Assembly: GCA_946887085.1 (NCBI GenBank)
Contig: CAMPKG010000038.1
Location: 1-14,989 of the forward strand
Direction of reading: 5' to 3'
From: an uncultured Sphingobacteriales bacterium
GTDB lineage: Bacteria > Bacteroidota > Bacteroidia > Chitinophagales > Chitinophagaceae
Length of the DNA: 14,989 nucleotides
Both the position numbers and the translations under genes were made by a program. How positions within the stretch are numbered: the stretch's first letter is position 1; each line of letters begins with the position of its first letter. The notes below the pieces were generated by a model that worked only from the letters and a program-made list of their open reading frames with translations, was not told the origin of the DNA and did not search any database. Shown here one piece after another: positions 1 through 7,550 of the stretch.

Positions 1-50
1 CGAAAACCAGATTTTGAGTCTAGCGCGTCTACCAATTCCGCCATCTGGGC
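1..50 (-). tRNA. tRNA-Leu (CAA), 5' part, cut by window edge
   Basis: Read on the minus strand from position 50, the sequence starts GCCCAGATGGCGGAATTGG, the acceptor strand and D-arm of a bacterial leucine tRNA, including the GGTAGACGC segment of the D-loop side. The anticodon arm is CTAGA-CTCAAAA-TCTGG: five pairs around a seven-base loop with anticodon CAA, read as UUG-specific leucine. The variable arm, T-arm and 3' end lie beyond position 1. A TANNTTTG promoter lies upstream at 80-87. Confidence 0.93.
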
Positions 51-54
51 AATA

Positions 55-73
55 GCTAAGCCGGTGGCTTAGC
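55..73. repeat. 8-bp perfect inverted repeat over the hscB stop
   Basis: GCTAAGCC-GGT-GGCTTAGC forms an 8-bp stem with a 3-nt loop. It contains the hscB stop codon (69-71) and ends 4 nt before the tRNA 5' end. There is no T-run after it on the minus strand, so it is more likely a processing or attenuation hairpin between hscB mRNA and the tRNA than a standard terminator. Confidence 0.6.
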
Positions 74-599
74 GGGATGCAAATGTATTTATTCTTTCCT
101 GTATGCGCAACAGATATTTTTTCCTGAAATAATAGTCTTTGATGCGTAGCAAAAGGTCTTTGTCTCCTTCGCCGTTATTGAACTTTTGGGTAAGCGGTCG
201 CACATCATTTTCCCATTGCTGCAGGCTGTCGGCCAGGGTTTGCTCTGCCTGTTGTTTCAGGATATTGCTGCCGGGCTCTGCTTCCCAGTCGCTGACCACT
301 TCGTTAAGGTCCATCATCTCCATGAGGAAGGATGAAGGAAGGTTGTATTTTTCTTCATCTTCCAGCAGTTCGTGCTGTTTCAGGATGTATGCCATCAAAG
401 CATCGCGGTTGTTCAGGGTTTTATATGCACCGTTGTTGAGCGCGGCCATGCGCAGCGCTTCAGCCTGCTCGCCGCCGCCGGCCTGTGCAAAACGGTCGGG
501 GTGGTATTTACGGCTCAGCTCATAAAATTTGCTTTTGACGGCAGCAGCGTCCGGCGCAAATGATTCCGGCAAGCCATATAGTTCAAAGTAATTGACCAT
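69..599 (-). CDS. hscB: Fe-S assembly co-chaperone HscB (J-domain protein)
   Basis: A 176-aa protein, about the length usual for HscB (~170-175 aa). Residues 1-70 form a J-domain, starting VNYFELYGLP and carrying the HPD tripeptide at residues 33-35 (KYHPDRF), the part that stimulates the Hsp70 ATPase. Residues ~75-172 match the helical HscB C-terminal domain, including the acidic LMEMMDLNE segment typical of the family, which binds the scaffold IscU. Known role: delivers IscU with its nascent Fe-S cluster to an Hsp70 (HscA or DnaK) in the cytoplasm. No isc genes are adjacent. The gene is divergent from the dehydrogenase at 644 across a 44-bp gap; the predicted -7 element is so close to the ATG that the mRNA may be leaderless. 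Confidence 0.93.
   Translation of the reverse strand: MVNYFELYGLPESFAPDAAAVKSKFYELSRKYHPDRFAQAGGGEQAEALRMAALNNGAYKTLNNRDALMAYILKQHELLEDEEKYNLPSSFLMEMMDLNEVVSDWEAEPGSNILKQQAEQTLADSLQQWENDVRPLTQKFNNGEGDKDLLLRIKDYYFRKKYLLRIQERINTFASR
80..110 (-). promoter_or_regulatory. Bacteroidota-type promoter for the tRNA-Leu
   Basis: On the minus strand the -7 element TACATTTG (87-80) matches TANNTTTG exactly, and a TTG (110-108) lies 20 nt upstream as the -33 element. It sits inside the last codons of hscB, so the tRNA can be transcribed independently of hscB. The expected start is about 20-25 nt before the mature tRNA 5' end. Confidence 0.6.
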
Positions 600-602
600 G
601 CA

Positions 603-634
603 GCAAAGATGAGCGCATTATCTTTGCTATCAAA
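603..634 (-). promoter_or_regulatory. hscB promoter, overlapping the divergent one
   Basis: On the minus strand, TTTG (634-631) is followed after 19 nt by CATCTTTG (611-604), a 7/8 match to TANNTTTG. The hscB ATG begins at 599, only 4 nt beyond the -7 element. It shares an 8-bp perfect inverted repeat (GCAAAGAT at 603-610, ATCTTTGC at 620-627) with the plus-strand promoter. Confidence 0.5.
619..626 (+). promoter_or_regulatory. -7 element for the LYS1-like gene
   Basis: TATCTTTG matches the Bacteroidota -7 consensus TANNTTTG exactly and lies 17 nt before the ATG at 644. No good -33 TTG is seen at the usual spacing; the nearest is about 24 nt upstream. Confidence 0.45.
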
Positions 635-643
635 ATTAACTGA

Positions 644-1849
644 ATGCTTCGTATCGGGTTGATCAAGGAAAGGAAAACACCACCGGATAACAGGGTAGCA
701 CTTACTCCGCAGCAGTGTGCCTCTATCCAGAAAAATTACCCCGATATAAGGATCGTCGTAGAGCCTTCCGATGGCCGCTGTTTTACAGATGATGCATACA
801 GGAACGAAGGAATTGAAGTGAACAGCGATCTTACAGGCTGCGAGATATTGCTGGGTATCAAGGAAGTCCCGCCCGAACATTTGATATCTGGCAAAACCTA
901 TTTCTTCTTCTCGCATACCAAAAAGAAACAGCCGTATAACCAGAAGCTGATGCATGCGCTGATAGAAAAGCGCATCCGGATGATAGACTATGAATGCCTC
1001 ACACATCCTGACGAACAACGCGTACTTGGCTTCGGGTTGTTTGCAGGTATTGTGGGTGCGCACAATGGGTTGCTTACTTACGGCAAAAAATTTGACAAGT
1101 ACACATTGCCTGCTGCGCACGCAGTGAGAAATTATGACGAACTGAAAATGGTGTACGGCCAGGTGAAGCTGCCCAACCTGAAAATAGTGATGACGGGATC
1201 GGGCAAAGTGGCCGCCGGTATTCTCGAAGTGATGACGCATTTTGATATTGAATCAGTGGAGCCCGATGATTTTCTCACGCACGAGTATGACTATCCCGTT
1301 TATACGCATTTAAAAGGCAGTGCGCTGTATGCGCGCAAAGACAACGGGCTGTTTCACCGCGATGATTTTCATGCAACCCCCGAGGCATATAAATGTCTTT
1401 TCTCCCGTTATATACCTCAGACGGATATCCTGATGAACGGTATTTACTGGGACCATAAAATTGCCCGTTTGTTTGAGAAGGAAGATGTGCATCGCAACGA
1501 CTGGCGGGTGAGCGTGATCGCCGATATTACTTGTGATATTGATGGTTCAGTGCCTATTAATGTTGGCGCATCTACCATAGCCAATCCTGTTTACGGCATC
1601 GACCGCAAGACCTTACAGAAAGTTGCGCCTTATCAAAACGACAGAAATATTATAGACGTAATGGCCGTTGATAATTTGCCGAACGAGTTGCCCTGTGATG
1701 CATCGCAGTATTTCGGCGCCCACTTTGAGAAATTTGTGCTCGGAGAATTGCTGCAGGGCAATAGCGACCTGATAGCGCGCGCCACTATTTGCGAGAACGG
1801 TAAACTCACAAAATACTACGAGTACCTCAGCGACTATGCATATGCATAA
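644..1849 (+). CDS. Saccharopine dehydrogenase (LYS1-like)/alanine dehydrogenase family NAD(P)-dependent oxidoreductase
   Basis: A 401-aa protein. The N-terminal half (IGLIKERKTPPDNRVALTP, then LLGIKEVP, YFFFSHTKKKQ and GFGLFAGIVGA) follows the AlaDH/PNT N-terminal fold as found in fungal LYS1, where the matching segments are IGLKEMP, IQFAHCYKDQ and FGFYAGFAGA. A GSGKVAAGILEV nucleotide-binding loop lies near residue 186. The C-terminal half has VIADITCDIDGSVPI and VDNLPNELPCDASQYF, again parallel to LYS1. LYS1 makes lysine and 2-oxoglutarate from saccharopine with NAD+, but bacteria mostly use the diaminopimelate route, so the actual substrate is open. It is convergent with the next gene: the two stop codons abut at 1849/1850. 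The family is well supported, the exact reaction is not. Confidence 0.8.
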   Translation: MLRIGLIKERKTPPDNRVALTPQQCASIQKNYPDIRIVVEPSDGRCFTDDAYRNEGIEVNSDLTGCEILLGIKEVPPEHLISGKTYFFFSHTKKKQPYNQKLMHALIEKRIRMIDYECLTHPDEQRVLGFGLFAGIVGAHNGLLTYGKKFDKYTLPAAHAVRNYDELKMVYGQVKLPNLKIVMTGSGKVAAGILEVMTHFDIESVEPDDFLTHEYDYPVYTHLKGSALYARKDNGLFHRDDFHATPEAYKCLFSRYIPQTDILMNGIYWDHKIARLFEKEDVHRNDWRVSVIADITCDIDGSVPINVGASTIANPVYGIDRKTLQKVAPYQNDRNIIDVMAVDNLPNELPCDASQYFGAHFEKFVLGELLQGNSDLIARATICENGKLTKYYEYLSDYAYA

Positions 1850-2767
1850 CTACTGCGGCATAAGATCTTCTACCGCTTTGGTAATAGTAGGGTATTGAAA
1901 ACTGAAGCCTTTGTGCTGGAGCTTGTCGCAACTGGCAGTAATGCTTTTGGTGACCTCTTTGCTTACTTCGCCGAGCGCTGTCTTAAGCAATAATGCCGGA
2001 ACCCGGAAGCGTATGCGAAAACCTTTTCGCTTGTGCGCGATCGCTAACATAAGCTTCTTGTAAGAAACAGGATTGGGCGATACGGCATTGTAGATGCCAT
2101 TAAAGGTTTCGTCCTGTAAGGCTGTTTCCACAAGCCTGATATGGTCGGCAATATGTATCCAGCTCACTACCTGGCGACCGGAACCGAGAATGGGGAGGAC
2201 GCAAAAAGAGGTAGGCTTCACGAATTTTGGGAATGCGCCACCATTATTGCCCAGTACAATGCCGTTGCGAAGGATGACAACACGGAGGAAGTCATTGGCG
2301 GACATGCTGGCTTTTTCCCAACCGATACAGACCTTAGCAAGGAAGTCGTTGTGCGGTGTATCTGTTTCGCTGAATATATGCCCTTTCTTATCCGGTCCGT
2401 AGTAACCGATGGCGGATGCAGCTATAAGCGCTTTGCAGCGCGGTGCATAATTGCGCAATTGGGAAACGAGGAAATTCGTGGCCTTAATGCGGCTGTCGGC
2501 AATTTCTTTTTTGCGCTTTTTGGTCCAGCGTTTATCGGCTATCCCTGCGCCTGCCAGGTGCACCACCGCATCGAGCTGTTTGAGGGCAGAAAGGTCTATT
2601 TTATTGTGGCGCGGATCCCAGTGGGCGTAGCGGATATGGGGCCCAGGCTTCTTCCGCTCCGGGTGACGCGTAAATATAATTACTTCATTACCATTGCTTT
2701 GCAACAGCCTGAGGAGATTTTTACCTATAAACCCGGTTCCCCCGGTAATGCCAATGACTTTCATCAT
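1850..2767 (-). CDS. TIGR01777-family NAD-dependent epimerase (YfcH-like)
   Basis: A 305-aa protein, the usual size of the family. It begins with a Rossmann glycine motif at residues 6-15 (GITGGTGFIG) of an extended short-chain dehydrogenase. VVHLAGAGI and the ASAIGYYG segment that carries the active-site tyrosine region are typical of TIGR01777. The last ~50 residues (VPALLLKTALGE through FSFQYPTITKAVEDL) are the DUF1731 tail. The fold predicts NAD(P)-dependent epimerase or reductase chemistry, but no member has a firmly assigned substrate known to me. In-frame ATGs lie at 2767 and 2764; either could be the start. It diverges from the small gene at 2845. Confidence 0.88.
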   Translation of the reverse strand: MMKVIGITGGTGFIGKNLLRLLQSNGNEVIIFTRHPERKKPGPHIRYAHWDPRHNKIDLSALKQLDAVVHLAGAGIADKRWTKKRKKEIADSRIKATNFLVSQLRNYAPRCKALIAASAIGYYGPDKKGHIFSETDTPHNDFLAKVCIGWEKASMSANDFLRVVILRNGIVLGNNGGAFPKFVKPTSFCVLPILGSGRQVVSWIHIADHIRLVETALQDETFNGIYNAVSPNPVSYKKLMLAIAHKRKGFRIRFRVPALLLKTALGEVSKEVTKSITASCDKLQHKGFSFQYPTITKAVEDLMPQ

Positions 2768-2844
2768 AGGATTTTAAGAAATATTTTCAAACTTTATACA
2801 ATATTCCTCAGTCAGGTACGTTTAATTTGAAAAGCCGTTTTACA

Positions 2845-3042
2845 ATGAACAAAACTTTACAAGAAAACATTACTAAAACTACACCAAAAAAATCAGCGGT
2901 CGTTGTGGAGAGTGAAAAAAGTAGCGAAGAATTGATCGATCTAATGCAGGACATGAAAGGAATATGGCAGGAAGCCGCCTCCGACCTGTTACAACCCCGC
3001 CCCGAAGCGGTAGCCCAGTTGCTGAAAAAGGTGTTACACTAA
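2845..3042 (+). CDS. 65-aa protein of unknown function
   Basis: I do not recognise this protein. From the ATG at 2845 it has 65 residues: a Lys/Thr-rich, probably disordered first third, then a segment from about residue 28 (EELIDLMQDMKGIWQEAASD) that looks helical, ending in AQLLKKVLH. A TTG six codons earlier (2827) would extend it to 71 aa, but the ATG is preferred. A weak -7-like TACGTTTA lies at 2817-2824. Its 3' end overlaps the 3' end of the metallophosphoesterase gene by 9 bp in convergent orientation. Its size and alpha content would suit a small regulatory or helper protein, but that is only a guess. Confidence 0.65.
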   Translation: MNKTLQENITKTTPKKSAVVVESEKSSEELIDLMQDMKGIWQEAASDLLQPRPEAVAQLLKKVLH

Positions 3043-4275
3043 TTCGATCACGGTTATCTCCGGGAGGATACCTAAACGCCCTGGATAGCCAAGAAATCCG
3101 AATCCACGGTTGACGTAAAGGTATTGCATACCCTCGCGGTATAGCCCTGCCCATTTCTTATACACGTATTGTACAGGACTCCACTTGAGGCCAGGTATCT
3201 CCACGCCAAACTGCATGCCGTGTGTGTGGCCGCTTAGCGTCAGTTGGATATCAGGATATTGTGCGCGCACTTGCGCATCCCAGTGAGAAGGATCATGAGA
3301 CAAAAGTATTTTGAATGGTACGTGTTGCCCCAGCCCCTCGTACGCCCTTTTCAGATCACCATACTTAGGGAAGTTGGCCTTAGCGCTCCAGTTCTCAATT
3401 CCAAGTACTGCAATACTATCCTGGCCTCTTTGCAGAAGAACGTGCTCGTTGATGAGGAGTTTCCAACCCATGGCGGCATGTGTTGCTTTCAGGTCGTCGA
3501 GGTTATCGGTTTTCGCTTTGGACGATGGCCACTCTACGTAGTCGCCGTAGTCGTGGTTGCCAAGGATAGAGTACACACCCAGCGGCGCGCTGAGTGTTGA
3601 GAATATGTCTACATAGGGCTTTACTTCTTCGGCTTTATTATTTACCAGGTCGCCGGTAAAGAAGATCACATCTGCCCTCTCCTGCATTACCAGTTTAATG
3701 CCCCTCGCCACTGCCTCATGCCGGTCGAAGCTGCCGGAATGTATATCCGATATCTGCACGATTTTCATACCCTTAAAAGATGCTGGCAGAGCTCCTAAAG
3801 CCAGGCGCACACGCCTCACGCGGTATCTGTACCTGTTCGTGATACCAAAAAGAAAACCACCAAGGGCAACACCACCCATAATGAGCGCGAAACGTGAGAT
3901 GAATATAGAACGGCTGATACCGCCTCCGTGACTTGGTTCAGGAGCGCTGAGTGTCTGAATATTTGTTGTGACCCAGACAAATAAGCGGCGTAGCTCGTCG
4001 ATGAGCATCACCACCAGTATCAGGATCTTACCCACCAGGAAACCAATAGTGAATGCCACATAGATATTGCGCAGCATGTGCGGCAGGTTTGCCCAGTTGA
4101 TCTGCCTGAACATGAAAAAGCTGCTCCAGGTAAAGAGGGTAAGGAAGATGTAAAAGATAATGATCCCCAAACGGCCACCTGAAGGAAGTGTACGCACCGC
4201 CGACCGGACAACTATAAAACTATAATACTCGGCCAGGCCGAAAAGCAATAAAAAAATGATCAGGCGCTGGAGCAT
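3034..4275 (-). CDS. Membrane-anchored metallophosphoesterase (YkuE-like)
   Basis: A 413-aa protein. Residues 1-150 hold about four hydrophobic segments (near 3-24, 36-56, 70-95 and 128-146). The remainder is a calcineurin-like phosphoesterase domain with all five metal-site motifs in order: D177-x-H179 (QISDIHSG), G208-D209, G239-N240-H241-D242, S326-H327-D328 and G349-H350-T351-H352. These residues bind a di-metal centre that hydrolyses phosphoesters. Relatives act on membrane lipid or lipid-A precursor phosphates, so an envelope substrate is likely but unproven. The start lies 4 bp after the stop of the FMN reductase gene, so the two form an operon. Whether the catalytic domain faces the cytoplasm or the periplasm cannot be decided from the sequence alone. 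Confidence 0.9.
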   Translation of the reverse strand: MLQRLIIFLLLFGLAEYYSFIVVRSAVRTLPSGGRLGIIIFYIFLTLFTWSSFFMFRQINWANLPHMLRNIYVAFTIGFLVGKILILVVMLIDELRRLFVWVTTNIQTLSAPEPSHGGGISRSIFISRFALIMGGVALGGFLFGITNRYRYRVRRVRLALGALPASFKGMKIVQISDIHSGSFDRHEAVARGIKLVMQERADVIFFTGDLVNNKAEEVKPYVDIFSTLSAPLGVYSILGNHDYGDYVEWPSSKAKTDNLDDLKATHAAMGWKLLINEHVLLQRGQDSIAVLGIENWSAKANFPKYGDLKRAYEGLGQHVPFKILLSHDPSHWDAQVRAQYPDIQLTLSGHTHGMQFGVEIPGLKWSPVQYVYKKWAGLYREGMQYLYVNRGFGFLGYPGRLGILPEITVIELV

Positions 4276-4279
4276 AAAA

Positions 4280-4780
4280 CTAAAACTTCAGGAATTCTTG
4301 TATTTGTTGTTCGATGACTATTTGGGTGGCAGGCTTCATGATGGTTCCGTCCATATCTATCTCCTCATTTATCCGGCTGATGGGGATTTTGTTGTACAGC
4401 ACATGCATGCGCATATAGTGCAGGATGTTGGTCATATGGTCGAGGCCGCGGAGGTTGCCGGCCCTGCCGTCGGCTACGCCTACCAGCATTGCTTTCTTAT
4501 ACCACCAGCAATTGCGAATGTCACTGTTATCGATCATCAGCTTGAGGATGCCGGGGATGCTGCCATTGTATTCTGGTAATATGAAGACAAATTTTTCGGT
4601 GGGGATAAAATACTGCTCCTCCATCTCCTTCAGGTCACTGCTCTTTTCCCAGACAACTTTATTCTCCAACGATACGAGGTGCACATTATCAGCATGTTCG
4701 CGCACGATGTTATAATACACATTCGCCACCCTTAAGGTCATGCTGTCATTGCGGTTGGTCCCCGAAATTATCGTGATCAT
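4280..4780 (-). CDS. NAD(P)H-dependent FMN reductase family protein
   Basis: A 166-aa flavodoxin-like protein, the normal length for this family. The N-terminal ISGTNRNDSMTLRVA is the phosphate-binding loop for FMN (usual form GSxRxxS). PEYNGSIPGILKLMIDN near residues 89-105 is the second flavin-binding segment, with the PEYN-S-PG-LK pattern of the FMN_red family (Pfam PF03358). Such enzymes use NAD(P)H to reduce FMN, quinones, azo compounds or chromate. It is the first gene of an operon with the metallophosphoesterase, and a good promoter lies just upstream (4800-4832). Confidence 0.88.
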   Translation of the reverse strand: MITIISGTNRNDSMTLRVANVYYNIVREHADNVHLVSLENKVVWEKSSDLKEMEEQYFIPTEKFVFILPEYNGSIPGILKLMIDNSDIRNCWWYKKAMLVGVADGRAGNLRGLDHMTNILHYMRMHVLYNKIPISRINEEIDMDGTIMKPATQIVIEQQIQEFLKF

Positions 4781-4799
4781 CTGGTGCGCTAAGATAGTG

Positions 4800-4832
4800 C
4801 AAATGTAGCCTATCCCTTATTGGTTAATTCAA
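4800..4832 (-). promoter_or_regulatory. Promoter of the FMN reductase-phosphoesterase operon
   Basis: On the minus strand TACATTTG (4807-4800) matches TANNTTTG exactly, and TTG (4832-4830) lies 22 nt upstream. The ATG at 4780 leaves a leader of about 15 nt. Confidence 0.6.
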
Positions 4833-4868
4833 TGCACGAATAATGCACGGTTCACCACTTCCCTAAAA

Positions 4869-4900
4869 TAACCTGGGGCGGTATGACCGCCCCAGGTTTT
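4869..4900 (-). terminator. Strong intrinsic terminator after the secreted protein gene
   Basis: ACCTGGGGCGGT (4871-4882) pairs perfectly with ACCGCCCCAGGT (4886-4897) around a 3-nt loop, a 12-bp GC-rich stem. On the minus strand it lies just past the stop at 4905 and is followed by a T-rich TTATTTTA. On the plus strand a TTTT follows, so it may work both ways. Confidence 0.85.
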
Positions 4901-4904
4901 CCGA

Positions 4905-7073
4905 TTATTGTTTTTGCCATTTTACGGTTGGCTGCTCCTGCCAACTGTCGCTTTGAAGGTGTATCAGGTAAAGGCCGCCCGCAAGGTCTGCAGGTAAAGA
5001 CATACTTTGATCACCTGCAGGGAAATCACCATTATGTTCCCACACGGCCCTGCCCACCATATCAACGATCTTTACGGTCAGCTTGCCCGGCTGGTGAAGG
5101 TTGAACTTCAACTCGGCTTGCCTGTCAGACGGATTTGGTACCACTGCGGCATATTGCAATCCTGCAACATCCTTAACAGATACGGGCCAGCCGACGGTTA
5201 CCGTAGCGTCTACCGTATTAAATGTTTCTATTTCTATACCGTTCTTGTCAACGATCTTAGGAAGATCGAAGCTGAGGTTTACGATATCTCCCTGATTGGC
5301 AGTTGCCGGTACTACAAATTCCAATGCGGCAATGGTGCCCTGGCCATTGCTGTTTTGATGGTCGGTCCTGGAGTATGCCCAGTCAACCACACCCGCTGAG
5401 GTAGAATGTGAAAAGTTGAGGGTATTGCTGCTATTGCCCAGCCAGCTGGTGCTGGTGGATAATGTCGGAGTTGCTGTCAGCGTAAGGCCGTCAACTTTTA
5501 TGCGTGTCGCCAGGCCATATACGTTGTTGAAGGGTGTAACCGAGCTACCCAGCTTAACGGGGATCGATACCGGCGCACCGGGAAGAAGTACAATTCCTGT
5601 CATGTCAAAATACAGTTCCGGTGCTCCTGTTGTTTTTGGATGGCCACCACCCTTAGTATGCCACTGGCCATAGTTGGCTGTCACTGCTGCAAGGTCGGTA
5701 CTGTTTACGGTGCCATTACCATTACAGTCAGCATGCTTCATGTTCAGGTTATTGGTATAAAAATTATTAGCCCAATTTGCACACCATTGTGCGCTCCAGG
5801 TTGTGGTAGCGCCTGTACGTGAAGGACCGGTTTGGCCATTGGCTATGGCAATTGCCAGGGGATCATAAATGTTTACGGTATAGTCGCCATTTGCATCGCC
5901 GGGCCAAACACTATCCGAAGCACAAGGTTTCAGCCTTACTGCGATCGCATAATCTGCAACAGACTTCGGACAGCCATTATCCCTCACCCTTAGCTTGATA
6001 TAGAAGTGAGGCAGCGTAGCGGGGTTAACTGAGCCCGGTGTCGTCCAGCTGATAGTGGCAGAACCTGTACCAACTCCTGGATTTGTCGAAGGGCTGAATG
6101 TAAAGCCCGGAAGACTCGGTGCAACTACAGAAACGTATACGGAATCGGTAGCTGTAGAATCGAGGAAAGTAACAGTAATGTTATTGCTTTGGCCGGGGCA
6201 AGTATAGATATTAAACACTGAAGATGAAGTAGGCATCGGTACGGTAAACTGCGTACTTCCTGATAACACACTAACGTTGATCTCGCGAACGTATTCGCCG
6301 ACCTTAATACCATTCCTGTAATCTTTTACTTTGTAAGCAAGTGCAAACTTACCGGTTGTCGTTGGGTATAAATCCAACGTTTGCTTTGCCTGGTTGATCT
6401 GGCAACTTCCACCGGTGCCTAACGGATTGGTAAAGCTGTAACCGGTTGCATAGCTCGTATTCATTGTCGCAGTCTCCATAGGCGCAATAAATTCATACGC
6501 TACGCTATCTCCTTCAGGATCGACTGCATGTATAGGAATGTGAAGAAGTTGATTTGCTACTGCATAATAAGTTGGCGAGTTGGGCATCCATGGAGTGGAA
6601 TTTATGGCGGAGACATTGTTGAGTCTTGCCTCGCAATAAGTAGCTGTGCCGCCGAGGATATTGGTCATACCCGCTATCCTGCAGCAACTGCTCCAGCTGA
6701 TTACCCAGTCGTTAGCCGCCGGCAGCGTTACATTGGCAACATAGGTAGCCGTTATATAGCCGGGGTACAGGCTGGTAGGGATGTAGCAGGAATTCGTTTT
6801 AGCCGGGCAGGCAATATCAATGCTGTCAAAGCCTGTCGAATTTAAATTCAGCATTTGCGAAAAATTCGCGCTTGTTGATGCTGACTTAAAGTGGACCTGC
6901 TCCATTTGTCCAAGCGATACGCTGTTTGGCTCGCAGCCTTTAAACAAAGTAAGAAACACTGTGTAATTGGTCCCATTGAATTCATACCGGATCTCTGCGC
7001 CTGCGAAATGCGACGCGCGGGAAGAACCAATACCGATAAACGAGAGGAGTACAAAAAGAAAAATTCTGTTCAT
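4905..7073 (-). CDS. Secreted protein with dockerin-like calcium loops and type IX secretion sorting domain
   Basis: A 722-aa protein. Residues 1-20 are a signal peptide (MNRIFLFVLLSFIGIGSSRA). The mature start, SHFAGAEIRYEFNGTNYTVFL, is a beginning often seen in large Chitinophagaceae surface proteins. Residues ~21-380 are Thr/Ser-rich beta-sandwich-like sequence with paired cysteines. Two 12-residue calcium loops of the dockerin type follow, D393-x-N395-x-D397...D404 and D449-x-N451-x-N453...D460, linked by a Trp-rich stretch. A further beta domain (~485-630) resembles a cohesin-like fold, though this is weak. Residues ~640-722 (VVPNPSDRQAEL, VKIVDMVGRAVWE, LAGGLYLIHL) are a type-A Por/T9SS sorting tail, so it should cross the outer membrane by type IX secretion. 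No catalytic motif is seen. A weak -7-like TATCTTTA lies at 7101-7094. Confidence 0.9.
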   Translation of the reverse strand: MNRIFLFVLLSFIGIGSSRASHFAGAEIRYEFNGTNYTVFLTLFKGCEPNSVSLGQMEQVHFKSASTSANFSQMLNLNSTGFDSIDIACPAKTNSCYIPTSLYPGYITATYVANVTLPAANDWVISWSSCCRIAGMTNILGGTATYCEARLNNVSAINSTPWMPNSPTYYAVANQLLHIPIHAVDPEGDSVAYEFIAPMETATMNTSYATGYSFTNPLGTGGSCQINQAKQTLDLYPTTTGKFALAYKVKDYRNGIKVGEYVREINVSVLSGSTQFTVPMPTSSSVFNIYTCPGQSNNITVTFLDSTATDSVYVSVVAPSLPGFTFSPSTNPGVGTGSATISWTTPGSVNPATLPHFYIKLRVRDNGCPKSVADYAIAVRLKPCASDSVWPGDANGDYTVNIYDPLAIAIANGQTGPSRTGATTTWSAQWCANWANNFYTNNLNMKHADCNGNGTVNSTDLAAVTANYGQWHTKGGGHPKTTGAPELYFDMTGIVLLPGAPVSIPVKLGSSVTPFNNVYGLATRIKVDGLTLTATPTLSTSTSWLGNSSNTLNFSHSTSAGVVDWAYSRTDHQNSNGQGTIAALEFVVPATANQGDIVNLSFDLPKIVDKNGIEIETFNTVDATVTVGWPVSVKDVAGLQYAAVVPNPSDRQAELKFNLHQPGKLTVKIVDMVGRAVWEHNGDFPAGDQSMSLPADLAGGLYLIHLQSDSWQEQPTVKWQKQ

Positions 7074-7134
7074 AGGTTAAAGAATTTAGAGTTTAAAGAT
7101 AGTAATTAAATACTTTTTTACCTTAATGTGACAT

Positions 7135-7161
7135 TAAAAAACCTCACGCGACTGAGCGTGA
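7135..7161 (-). terminator. Probable terminator of a minus-strand transcript
   Basis: On the minus strand TCACGC and GCGTGA pair around TCAGTC, followed by GG and a six-T run. The 6-bp stem is short but ends in a proper T-tract. It would end the transcript of the 101-aa and 49-aa genes after a long 3' region, just before the promoter area of the secreted protein. Confidence 0.5.
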
Positions 7162-7390
7162 TCGTAAGCTGCGGTCCCCTTGCCTCATGCGCTCGTTATC
7201 CAGTGATACCGCATCTGTTTTCTTAATTGATGTGTAACAAAGACTTAGACGAAAATCGGTACTTTCCAGGTACCGCTGTTCCCCGGAAAACAAAAATCAA
7301 CCGGAAACGGCTGTCACCAGTAACGACCAGGTTTAATACGCCGTGGTCGATGCACCAGTCATGAAAATATAATGAGCCCTGACAATAAAC
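7162..7390. other. Gene-free stretch with small inverted repeats
   Basis: No ORF of interest on either strand. It has a 6-bp inverted repeat CGGTAC/GTACCG at 7257-7275, and CAACCGGAAACGG (7298-7310), whose reverse complement recurs at 14531-14543. If transcribed from the minus-strand unit at 7391-7856 it would be a structured 3' untranslated region. Nothing else is recognised. Confidence 0.5.
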
Positions 7391-7540
7391 TTAGCTGCCG
7401 CGCGTGCCGCCGGTTCTTACTGTTGTCTTAGAGAAGTTGGCTGCTTTACCCGGCTTGGGTGTCTGCACATTGTTGGGCTTCTTTGCCTTAGCTTTATCGC
7501 CTTTCTTTTTGTCCTTATGGTTGCCTGATAGTAATGACAT
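7391..7540 (-). CDS. 49-aa basic Lys/Gly-rich protein, unknown
   Basis: An ATG at 7540 opens a 49-codon frame. The first two thirds are very rich in Lys with Asp, Ala and Pro (NHKDKKKGDKAKAKKPNN), and the protein ends in SKTTVRTGGTRGS. The composition is too biased to be a random frame and predicts a disordered, strongly basic (net charge about +12) cytoplasmic protein that could touch nucleic acid. It lies 10 bp downstream of the 101-aa ORF on the same strand, so the two may be co-transcribed from the promoter at 7874-7905. No family is recognised. Bacteroidota carry many such short lysine-rich proteins of unknown role; this is stated from general knowledge, not from a search. Confidence 0.6.
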   Translation of the reverse strand: MSLLSGNHKDKKKGDKAKAKKPNNVQTPKPGKAANFSKTTVRTGGTRGS

Positions 7541-7550
7541 GATATCTGGA

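Noticed and set aside
515..1240. 241-codon minus-strand frame opposite the LYS1-like gene
   Set aside because: Antisense shadow of a well-supported gene, with a His/Cys/Phe-heavy composition unlike the real proteins here.
2094..2830. Plus-strand frames opposite the TIGR01777 epimerase
   Set aside because: Antisense shadows; the minus-strand protein has full family motifs.
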